From Avena insularis (taxonomy: Eukaryota; Streptophyta; Magnoliopsida; Poales; Poaceae): a DNA stretch of 64,000 nucleotides. Shown here one piece after another: positions 36,425 to 46,768 of this stretch (positions are counted from its first letter, which is position 1; every line of letters starts with the position of its first letter). Made by a program: the position numbers and the translations under genes. The notes below the pieces were generated by a model, which did not search any database, had not been told where the DNA came from, and saw only the letters and a list, made by a program, of their open reading frames with translations. The DNA lies in the NCBI GenBank assembly GCA_023614405.1, contig CM042691.1:180392927-180456926 (forward strand), read 5' to 3'.

Positions 36425-39400
36425 TGCAGTGACCCAGCATACCACTGCATGTGTAGTACACTATAGTCGTTGACATGACATCCACAGAACACCGTTCCGT
36501 AAATATCACATCCCTCAGAGTGGTAAAACAGAAACATTGTGGGTCCATATTACAAACATGCACACGTTATTATTATTACAATACCGGAAGTTCAAGACTT
36601 CCAAAAGATTCAACTTACAAACCAAAATATAAGTGTTTCGGCGGAAGTTTCAAATTTAAAACTTAAACTCCAAATTGAGCTCAGCAACTTATTGGTATAT
36701 ATTGTTCATGATGCTCGACTCAAGTGGTTACTAGAACTATAGTAATTATTCGGACTCCTGGAACTCTCCTCTGTAGATGACGTCGTAATCCTCCCCTTCT
36801 ACGGCTCCATACAAGTTGGGATATTCATAGAAGACCTCCTCTCGATTCTCAGATGCATACATCGGTGTACCTTCGGGATTCTCAGAGTCTAAGCAAGGAT
36901 TCAAAGGAAAGGATGAGTAACATCGTTACTCAACAAGTTCATTATATGCAAGGTAGGAAGTTTGATGCTCTATCTACCACCTCAGACTATCAGTCTTTGG
37001 CATTATGCAATTTTTGTAAATCTTTCTTCAAAGATTGTTTTTATTATAAAAATCTATGACCATCAGCCTTCATAGGTTGACTAGAACTTTCATGGATTTC
37101 CTTTCCTGCCGCGTTAGTAGCTCCTTTCCGGAACATGGAGTAACAAGTTACAGTTCTTACACTCTGTAGAGGTGCGTTACTTTTCCCATGAGAGAGCAAC
37201 TCCTTGTTGCATAACCGGGCGTACTTTCCCGTCCACAATTCCATGATGTGGGGCCCAATAGTTGGTCCAAGCCAATCACTGCCCTCTCCGCGACCTCATA
37301 TGTCTGCACGATCCTTCGGCTAGCTCACCTTCGTTAAGCCCCCTTTCGGGCAGGCTAAAACCCTGATGAGTTTCCTAAGACTCTATGACCTAGTGATGCC
37401 CGGATTAGTACCATTTACATGGACTATCTCCCTAAACACCATTCATAGATAATCTAGACAGCAAAAGTGTGGGGCGTAAGGGTGCCCACCCATATGTTGG
37501 ATCCACACAAGGAATCACAACGTCACGTTAAGGTCGTGTTGCCTCCATACAAGAGGAAAAGGATACATCTGACTTCTCTGTCCCATTCCAAATCTCATGG
37601 TTAACGCGTAATATACGGCGCTAGAATCACTGATGTCATGGGTTATTAATTCCTAATTTTTCATCATTAGTGCAAGTAGAACTCTAAGTTCTATTGCTCG
37701 CTCATATCATCACTTAGGATGATATCTAAGATTTAATATCTTGAGAAAATAGTGTTTTCGTTTTCTATAGTATAGATGATAACACACAAGTTGCAAATAC
37801 TTTGATAAAGACTCTTCAAAGGACATGAGCAAGTGATGAACTTGCCTTCTGATGGCAAGGTAGTGAAGTCTGATGCTTGCACTGGTCCTTGAGTTTTTAT
37901 GTCTACAAAAACATCATTGTTGCCCCATAAGGACAATATTTAAGGAAGCAAAATGATTATGCAAAGTAATGTAATGCGTTATTTAACTTGATATGCATTC
38001 TCCTCATTATTAATAAAATTATTTTTTAATAAAAAAGGTTTTATAATAGAATATTGTATTCTTTTATTTTATTTCCCTTTTATTTGACTCTTATTGATTT
38101 AATAATTCTTTTAAGAATTATTACTTAAATATCAAAAATTGTTATTAAATATTTGTTTAGTATTTTTCTAAAATACTACAATATTAATATATGATGAAAG
38201 TGATTTTTATTTATTTTTATCATCTTTCAATAATTTTGTAAATTTCCATCAGGAAATATATAAATTACAAAATTCTTAATAAAATTTATATGTCTAAAAT
38301 TTTATCTCTTACTTTATTTAGATAGTTTAGATTATTGTGAATCCAAAAATATTTTATTTATAATTTTTGGACTTTTATTTTATTTTATTTTCTAGAATTT
38401 AATTAATTTTAAGGGCATTTCGGTCCTTTTCTATTTATTAAAACAGGCCTTAAAGGTTTTTGGGCTGGCTTATTCTTATTGGGCCCTTGTGGCCCATTAG
38501 GCATAGTCAAAACAGCCACCCCGAAGGGTTCTGGACCAACTCAGCCCACTCACTCGCTGTCTCTCACCCTCGAATTTACTCCTCTCCTCCTCCATCCCCG
38601 ACCCCGTGGTCGGTGATGTCGCCGCGGACGATTCCCGCCGTCGTGGACCGTTCTGGTCGCCGTCGTGGTGCGGAGTGAGGTTATCGACCACACACATCCA
38701 TCTGGTCTAGTTCGATTTGATTCTGGGGTCCTACCCTGGTCAGGCTAGCCCCTTCCCGAACCCTAGGGTTTAGGGAAAGTGTTGCTGCCGCCGCCGCGAA
38801 CTCTCCCTCGGCAAGGTGTGGTGCCCGTGTACTGCTGTGGCCGCCGCCGTGGCTGGTGCAGGTTGCAGCGCCCTCTGGGTGCTCCCTATGCCACCACGGG
38901 CTCGTCGGTCATTCTACTTCCTCTTGAACTCGTCAGCGAGGACCCTAGTGATTTATGTCTGCATGGATGATAGTTCATCTTCTCACCTTGGATTCCTTTA
39001 TGTGTATCTAATGGCCAGTTATAGTTTTTGCTTGTATTGCTCTTAGGGTTCATCTCTGGTACTTGTAAGATGCTCCTATGATCTGGTTGTGCTGTTTAAT
39101 GGGGATTTGGGGTGCTCTGCACCTCATTGTTAGTGAACACCACTATTTGATTGTGTGATGCTATTGTTGATGTGTGATTAAGGTTGGATGAAATGCTAGG
39201 GTTGCATATTATTGCCTCTGGCTGGTACTCTGGTGAATTGATGTGTTTATATATTGTCAGTATCTTGATACTGGCAATGATCTAGTCAGTGAGAATTTAC
39301 TGACTTAGTTATTGTTGGCTTGCCAGATGATGCTTGTTCTGAATTTTATTCAGTAGAATCTAATGATTCTTTGATCATGAATAAATAATTAGGATATGAT

Positions 39401-41262
39401 CCCTGTATCTAATTCAAGGGAGATGATTTGATAGATGATTTGTGAATATTGGACTATTTGTTTGTCTTTGTGATAAGGTCAGTGCTTATGAAACCTTCTT
39501 AAGATGGTACATAAGTAGATCTTGTTACTGACTAGGATTAAAGTCATTTCTGGGACTTGATGGATGTTGATAGATAAGTTGGAGAACTTATTGTTTGACC
39601 TAGCCAATGATGCTGGTCTGAGGCTCTAGGAACTAAGCTTCTATGTTGCTGTCATTTTCCAAATTGGTTAAGACATCAACTGCTTACTAGATCTTAGATC
39701 CTAGTTGGTTAATATATATTGTTTTGCTTGGGGCTTATAAAATCTGAGGTGCTACTCCTTCTTGGAGATGTGCCCAGATTTTGTAAGAACAAATGATAGA
39801 ATATAGAGGTTGCCTTTGGTATCACCAATTCCGTGAGGCTGGTATGAGAATTTGGTGTTTTGAAAAGAGTTTGATCTTGATCTTTATGTTTAAAACCTCT
39901 AGGATAGCTTCACCCCATGATTATTGAGAGGTTGCCTTATGCATCAGCATATATACTTTGCTTGGATAAGGTAAACAGATCACGTGGTTGTTTATGATGC
40001 TCAACACAAAAACTATGTTGGTGATGGCTTGATGTGATTGTTGTGTTGCTGGTCTGATCCAGTCCTTCTCCCCTTGATGATGTTCTTGTGTTCCCTTGAT
40101 GCTTGTGCTTGTCCTTGAGGAACTCTGCTCCTCCTATCTCCTATGATCTTGGCCTTGCTATTCACCTGATCCTTCCCCTCCTTATGTCACCATCAGGTGT
40201 TATGTGGCTTGATCTGATGTGAGATGGTGTGACTAGTTTATTTGGCTCTGGCTAAGATAGATGTTCTTGTGTGTGTGAGCAGTGAAGACCACACGCCACG
40301 GCTGTGGTGACCAGTTTTGTGTTGTTGGGCTGTTGCTAAGGTGCTGACAGCACACGCATTGCACTTTGGTGTGTGTCCTGCATGTGTGCTTGCTGTGCAA
40401 CTTGTTGATATGCTCTGAATTTGAGAGTTACTATTATCAGTTTACTTTTACCTGGCTGGTGAAACTTGCCCCTCCTTGCTGTCATTTGACTTCTGGCTTA
40501 AAATTATGAAAGATTCATCTTTTCATATTTGTGAAACTTGCCCCTTTTATAAGTTTACTCCATGATGAATCTTGATCAGTGCACTTCACTGACAAGTCTG
40601 AGAGTAAAACAATGCTAATCCTAACTTTCCTTTTTCTATTCAGTTTCTGTTTATTTTGCAGGTACCAGAATTGGGAATTCAAGATTTTAGTTTAGGTTTA
40701 TTTGTAGAATAGTCATATGTAATCTTCTATATTCATGTAATTTTTTGTTCTATTCTTTTTTAAGCTTAATTTTATTATTTTTAATAAAGATTATACTATT
40801 ATCAATAAAGAAATATTCTTATTCTTTATTTATTTGCTATGGTGAAGATTGTGGATGATTTTAATAATTTACATTTTTGTAACTTATTTATTGAATGAAA
40901 ATATGAAATAGATATTCATATTCTTAATTTCTTCCTTTAAATAAAGTTTGAGTTAAATTGGTTAACTCTTAATTAAATCAAGATTCAAACATTATTCAAA
41001 AATCATTTGAATTATAATTCAAACACTCAAGTTTTAAATTCAAATTTCATTTCCCAGAACACATAATTCCTCAAAGATCATATCAAAGTCTATAATAATC
41101 ATCCTTTAAGACTAAACCTAATCTCAAAGTATGAAAGAAACCTTGATCACTTTACGTTTTTATTTGACGAAAAATTTACCCACATTTTTACAAATGAGTG
41201 CATGCAACATTTAAAATTCCTAAATCTACCCTTCGTTAGATCCTAAATGCTGGGATGTTACA
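36425..41262 (-). repeat. Solo LTR of 4.8 kb inserted in Tat gag (TSD cctgg)
   Basis: TG...CA edges (TGCAGTGACC and GGGATGTTACA) with cctgg at 36420-36424 and 41263-41267. No gag or pol. Read on the minus strand, the right end begins TGTAACATCCCAGC like the other long LTRs. The left 1.5 kb reads like their 3' part, including GGAAAAGTAACGCACCTC and a short acidic frame at 36746-36889. The core at 38460-39060 (TGGGCCC, GGCCCA, then a CT-rich leader) reads on the plus strand instead. So orientation is mixed; minus is chosen from the ends. The AT-rich stretches 37980-38450 and 40700-41200 show nothing else. Confidence 0.8.
36746..36889 (-). other. Acidic, Tyr-rich short frame near the solo LTR end
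   Basis: Minus-strand frame of 47 codons and a TAA, just after an intron-like acceptor (CTTGCTTAG). It begins DSENPEGTPMYASEN and ends GEFQESE, with 14 Glu or Asp and 6 Tyr. It has no ATG before the middle, so if translated it would be a second exon. The same position in two other LTRs of this window carries similar acidic frames. Confidence 0.45.
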
Positions 41263-41571
41263 CCTGGCACATTACCCCAATGATGATGCCATGTATCACT
41301 TTGTGGAAGGACTGGACCATGGCACGCTTCTCTGGCATTCTCTAAGGCGGCAGCAGGCTTCAGGACGCCTCACCTTCGAAAGCATGGTGAACACCGTCAA
41401 CAGCTACGTGGAGGCCGAGGGGGCAGCTCAGGCGGATCTTGCGCTCGTTGGCGGAGCGCCGCCGCCTTAGCAACCGCCTCCACCACCTCCGGCCTCCATC
41501 GCCGTAGTTGCACCACCACCTCAAGTCATCATCGCTGCTATCGCAGCTCCACCCTCTTCATCGAGGAAGTC

Positions 41572-42760
41572 TTGGCACCCTCCGACTCTGTGATTGATGC
41601 GCTATACGCCGACTTCAGTGCAGATTCAGAGGAGATAGATTTTAGTCCAGACGAACTAGACTTCACCATGCAGGAGATGGAGGAGGAGTACACACGCGAC
41701 GAGCAAGCCAACAACACCATCACGTCTCGAGAGGTGTTCGTAACCATTGAGACAGCTATGGGCGAAGATCAACCTGGATGAGCTCCGCCTATAGCTTTGG
41801 ACAAAGGGAAGGGACCACCTGTTGCTGCCGACAATGATCGCGCAAAGGTCATGCCCCCTCCGCCTAACCCAGTGCAACAGCCGCAGGAACTCGGCACCGG
41901 CCCGAGCAACAACAACACCGCAAACCCACCACCTCCGGCATCTACGTCTGTTGCTGCCCAAGTTACTCCAGCTGATAGAGTGATGTACGGCAATCTCCTC
42001 GTAGAGCCACTGACCGTAGCTCATATTCGGAACGTGACCCAGCTTGACGAGAAGCGCCAGCAGCTGCTAGAGGAAGCGCAGGCCATCGCGGAGCAAGGAG
42101 CTAAGCTAGATCAAGATCTGGTCAATGCACAGAAATCCATAGAGAAAGCTAGAGCAATGGAGGCCGAGTACAAGACTCTGCTGCAGTAGCAGAAGGCCAA
42201 GAAAGATCCAGCTCGCGTCATCAACGATCCTGGTGTACGGTGAAACCTAGGATGGGCTCCCCCAAAGCCGGCACAAGACAAGCCATACATTGATAGTGAA
42301 GGCAGGCAGGTGATGCCCACTCCTCTCCTCAACCTCACCATTGCCAAGACCCTTCTGGAGCAAGATAGATCGCCTGAGATGGTGAACCAGGTCTATGACC
42401 TAGTGTCCAAGGCGGTAAAACGGAAGGAAAAGGCCACCTCTCAGAGGCTTGAGTCTGACCCAGCGCTTTGCCAGTCTAGCCAGTATAAGCCGCCAAGGGA
42501 TAGATCTCCTCTTGATGTCGGGTCCCAGACGGGTTCATCAGAACGAAGACGGAGGAATGCGCGCAACAGGAAGGATGTTATCCCCATATCCTCCGACCAT
42601 GGAGAAAAGGCCCAACCTCGTCGCCCATCGCCACCGCCCGGCTCCCCCGACATCGCGAAGACCCCAAGGCTCACCGTTGTACGAATATGCCCACGCCAAG
42701 GCAGAGCGGCATCGTCATCCGCGACAACACGGAGCAGACCTATCATGATGGAGAGCACAA
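41572..42760 (+). pseudogene. Gag linker region of the Tat element
   Basis: One frame with TGA at 41779, TAG at 42187 and TGA at 42241. In order it is acidic (FSPDELDFTMQEMEEEY), Pro-rich (VMPPPPNPVQQPQE), then helical and likely coiled coil (EKRQQLLEEAQAIAEQGAKL and on to 42180), then Ser/Arg-rich (SSERRRRNARNRKDV). It links the two gag-like domains in the same frame as the following gag core. Between 42760 and 43080 the text is Arg/His-rich in shifted frames. Confidence 0.65.
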
Positions 42761-43079
42761 CTAGGGACACAAGAGCAGGTCGTGCCATGACCCTCCGCGT
42801 TCGACAAGCTATCGCGACAGGAGTGAGGCATCGCAGGAGGGTAATAGCAAGAAGGCTAACCCACCGCCACCTCCACCTCCGTCGCCACCTAGCAGTCACC
42901 ATGGTGGAGGAGGCCCGCGTCATTCACGCAGCCCATCCCCTGTTGACAAGAAGAAAAGAAACCTGGAGCCATACGATGCACTTCGCGGATCGATAAGATC
43001 CACGAGGCCCGGGAAGGACCAGACCTGGGACCACGTTGCTTTGGACCTGCGATACAGTCCGCAACTTACCCCAAAGGTT

Positions 43080-44590
43080 TCCGGATTGACAAGACCATCA
43101 AGCCCTACGACGGCACCGCTAAGCTAGCTACATGGTTGTAGGATTATGACAACGCAGTAGAGATTGCCGGGGTAACCCCAACGTTGCCGTCAAATACCTC
43201 CCATTGATGTTAGCGGGCACAACCCATCAATGGATTGATGACTTGCCGAAGAAATCCATCTGCAATTGGTTGGACATGAAAGAAGCGTTCACCAAGAATT
43301 CCGATGGTACATACAAACGTCCCTGCACTATTGGCGATCTACAGTGGTGCGTGCAAGAGAAAGACGAGACATGTCGCGCGTACCTCTCCCGCTGGTTGGA
43401 TATGAAAAATTCGTACGCAGGAGTGCATGCTCAGACCGCCATGGCCGCCTTCATCGATGGGTTGGAAAGGGGCAAGTGGCTCCGACATAAGCTGAAGTGA
43501 TTGCAGGACAATCACCAGCTTGACTTGAACCAGATGATTCAGTTGGCTAGTGAGTTCGCAGCTGCCGACGATGATGTTCGCGGCTCTCTGCCGGCAATGG
43601 CCGTTTCAACTCAAGCTCGGAGGAACAACAGAACAAAGCGAAAAACCGCTCCAGAAGAAAAGCAAACTCCCGACATGGTCGCTATGACCTTCGCAGGACA
43701 AGGTGATGGCGGACAACATGTCCGAGGACGGGGAGCTGGTCGTGGGCACCAGCGAGGAAGTGAAACTACCTCGGCAGCGCTCCGCGTTCCCCAAACCTAC
43801 AAAGAGTACCGCGATATGCCATGCCTTGTACACCTCGATGTCAACGGCAAGGCCACCCATACCAACAGACACTGCTAGTTCGTCAACGACCTCAAGGAGG
43901 ACCCGGAGTCCGGCTACAAGCAAAGTCGTAAGAACAGACCGCGAGGCAAGGGAAAGGGGAAGAAGAAGAAGGAGGAGGAGTCCAAGGATTCAATTGACAT
44001 GGACGAGGATGTTGACCCCAAGCACGCCGCCAAGAGCGACGGCAAAGGCGAGAACCCCTTCGAGAAGAAGGCGGCAGTTTTCCACACTTTCCTTGGCACC
44101 CCCATCGTCCGACAACAGAAGACATCTATGAGGATGTTGATGGCTACTCTACCCCCAGTTCCCCAGTACATGCGCTGGTCGGAGGTTCCAATTACTTGGG
44201 ATAGGAAGGATCACCCAGACCTTATCCCTCCGGAGAACCAATACGCCATGGTCATCAACCCCTGGTTTGACGACATTGAGTTCACCAAATGTATGGTGGA
44301 TAGTGGAAGCAGCATCAACATCATGTACCTGGATACACTACAGAAGATGAACTTGACGGAGGCAAACCTAAGGCGGACCAACACCATCTTCCACGGCATA
44401 GTTCCTAGTCGGGAGGCTCAGTCCCTTGGGTGCATCACACTTCAGGTTTCCTTTGGCGATGTTAATAATTACCGCCAAGAGCGCATGACCTTTGAGGTGG
44501 TCCCCTTCAAGAGCGTGTACCACGTTATATTCGGCCGCGACATATTGCACACCTCCATGGCCAAGCCATACTTCGTCTACAACGAACAAC
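43080..44590 (+). pseudogene. Gag core and aspartic protease of the Tat element
   Basis: The gag core is at 43200-43500 (THQWIDDLP, QEKDETCRAYLSRWLD, AAFIDGLERG), with a TGA at 43498, then DLNQMIQLASEFAAADD. A basic KGKGKKKKEEE stretch follows. The protease starts near 44130. CMVDSGSSINIMYLDTL holds the catalytic DSG, and HVIFGRDILH marks the flap-distal end. In the family it cuts the Gag-Pol polyprotein. Stops at 43498 and 43876. The frame runs directly into the RNase H region, so RT is missing. Confidence 0.85.
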
Positions 44591-46260
44591 ATGGCGGAAT
44601 ATGAAGCACTCATTCATGGATTACGTGTAGCCAAGGATATTGGCATCAAGCGCATAGTTTGCTATGGAGATTCCGACTTGGTTGCCCAGCATGTGGGTGG
44701 AACCTGGAATGCACGAAACCCTATGATGGTGGCATATCGAGACAAAGTGGACGAGATAGCCAAGAGCTTCTTGGGCTATGATGTCAAGTATGTACCTAGG
44801 GAGCAAAACGAGGAGGCTGATGTGCCGTGTAAGCTTGGATCAGGGCGCAAAAGAATTCCGCCTGGAGTTTTCCTAGAGAATCTATGGACACCATCCGTGG
44901 AGGTAGCAAACATCAACAACCTGGACAAAGTAGACTGTTTCGTCCACATGGTGGCAAAGGTCCCTCCGGCTTGAACAAAACCGTTCATGGAGTATCTCGA
45001 ACACGGAACTTTGCTCGACGACAAAGTCGAAAGACGGCAAATAGTACGTCGAGCAAAGGGCTATACCATAATCAATGGACAGCTCTACAAAAGGAGCAGT
45101 ACTAGTGTATACCTTAAGTGTGTTTCCCAGCAAGAAGGTATTGAAATCCTACGCGAAATCCATCTTGGAGATTGCGGGCATCACGCCACTCCTCGATCGT
45201 TGGTCACGAAAGCCTTCCGGCAAGGATTCTACTAGTTGACCGCGAAGGCGGACGCCGACAAGCTGGTTGAGACATGCATGGGATGCCAGTATTATGCCCG
45301 ACAACCAAATGTTCCTGCTGAAGAATTGCGAACAATACCAATAACTTGGCCGTTTGCAGCCTGGGGGCTAGACATGGTGGGACCGTTACAGACGGCACCA
45401 TGTGGGTTTACACATCTGCTAGTAGCAGTTGATAAATTCACTAAATGGATAGAAGCTAAACCCATTATAAAGCTTGTTGGGGCAACTGCCCTTAGGTTTG
45501 TCCGGGATCTAGTGGTGAGATTTGGTCTCCCACATAGCATTATCACTGACACCGGTAGCAACTTGTCACTCAGATAAGTGGAGGCATATTGTTGGGAGAA
45601 GGGCATCCTACTTGACCTTGCATCTGTGGCACATCCACAATCCAATGGTCAGGTTGAACGAGCCAATGTATTAATTCTGTAGGGAATAAAGCCATGTCTT
45701 GAGGCACCACTACATAGAGCAGCTGGAGCCTGGGCGGAAGAATTGCCATCTGTGCTATGGAGTTTACGAACTACACCCAACAGATCTACCGGCTACACCC
45801 CTTACTTCATGGTATATGGAGCAGAAGCCATCCTACCTTCCAACATACTTCACGATGCACCAAGGGTTGCCGCCTACGACGAAGATCATGCGGAACAATC
45901 CATACGCCTAGATGTGGACTTCGCGAGGAGGAGCGTGTTTTGGCATGCCAAAGATCCGCCATCTACCAGCAGAAGCTACGCAGCTACCATAGTCACCGCA
46001 TTCGGCATCGCTCGTTTAAAGAGGGGGATCTGGTTCTCTGACTTAAGCAGAAGAAGTCACACAAATTATCCCTGCCATGGGAAGGACCGTTCATCATAAG
46101 CAAGGCGCTACTCAATGGGTCTTACTACCTCATTGACAATCGTGAACTGAAGGATGGACCCAGCGAGGATCATAAGCGTAAGCGACGTGACCCGGATGAT
46201 GACTACCCGGAGCTTGATTGGCCATGGAACATAGCACAACTATGTCCTTTCTACACTTAG
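44584..46260 (+). pseudogene. RNase H and integrase of the Tat element
   Basis: It begins NNMAEYEALIHGLRVAKDIG (RNase H, Glu present), then CYGDSDLVAQ with the Asp, to about 44850. The integrase zinc region has HLGDCGHHA and CMGCQ. The core starts at WGLDMVGP and has VDKFTKWIEAKP, ITDTGSN (usually TDNG) and SNGQVERAN, so the catalytic D, D, E positions are kept. In-frame stops at 44972 and 45233, a TAA at 45575 and further shifts follow. The C-terminus is basic then acidic (HKRKRRDPDDDYPELDWPWN), ending at a TAG at 46258. An AATAAA lies at 46301. Confidence 0.88.
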
Positions 46261-46300
46261 CATTTTTTATCTAATTGTGTACCTCTGATATGATCAATGA

Positions 46301-46306
46301 AATAAA
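46301..46306 (+). terminator. Possible polyadenylation signal after Tat pol
   Basis: AATAAA 40 bp after the pol stop, in AATGAAATAAAGCTC context. The 300 bp beyond hold no frame and lead to the tail-to-tail end of the antisense gene. Confidence 0.4.
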
Positions 46307-46768
46307 GCTCTTTGGTTCACTCATATTTCTGAGTCTTTTACCTCCTTTAGTGTTCATTTTTGGATCGTATAAAACCTTTATGCACAAGCTTTGCAATTGC
46401 ACTTGTGAAAATTCCGCCTATGGGTGTTAGCTTAAGTTTTCTGGTCTACATGTTCTTTGTCGTTTTTATGTGGATTCTGGAGTAGTTACTTTCGGCACTT
46501 ATTGTCGGCGATTTTGTTCTTAGGTTATTGACGGTGCCATTGGGCATCATCACCTGAGCGCATGGTTTCGACAACGAGTCTTCAAACTCACGAAAATTCA
46601 AGCATAAAAACTGAAGTAATGGATAAGCCAACACTTGCTTAAAAAATATATACATGTTGGAAATAGTTCTTAAGTAGCAGGACATACATCATTGTTTTCC
46701 GCCTTAAGTTAACACATAGTTTTTCCGCATAACATGTTATAGAGGAAATAAATATTACAAGTTGTTTT

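Larger units (their letters stand above)
36175..41469 (+). pseudogene. First gag-like domain of the Tat element, split by a solo LTR
   Basis: It reads from the ATG at 36175 to 36424, jumps the solo LTR (36425-41262) and one copy of its target duplication, and continues to 41469. The joined reading frame is open through the site. Features: an N-terminal acidic part, then QREGENPRDYLARWLRI before the insertion, and YPNDDAMYHFVEGLD and LTFESMVNTVNSYVEAEGAA after it. This is the retrotransposon Gag pattern (E..RDYL.RW......F..GL). A very similar pattern recurs at 43330-43490. The frame is lost after 41470 by a frameshift in Pro-rich sequence. Confidence 0.75.

Noticed and set aside
42441..42923. 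160-residue minus-strand frame in Tat gag
   Set aside because: Antisense of the Arg-rich gag linker, with a Trp/Arg-rich repeat at one end and no recognisable domain. The antisense gene of this element is further right.
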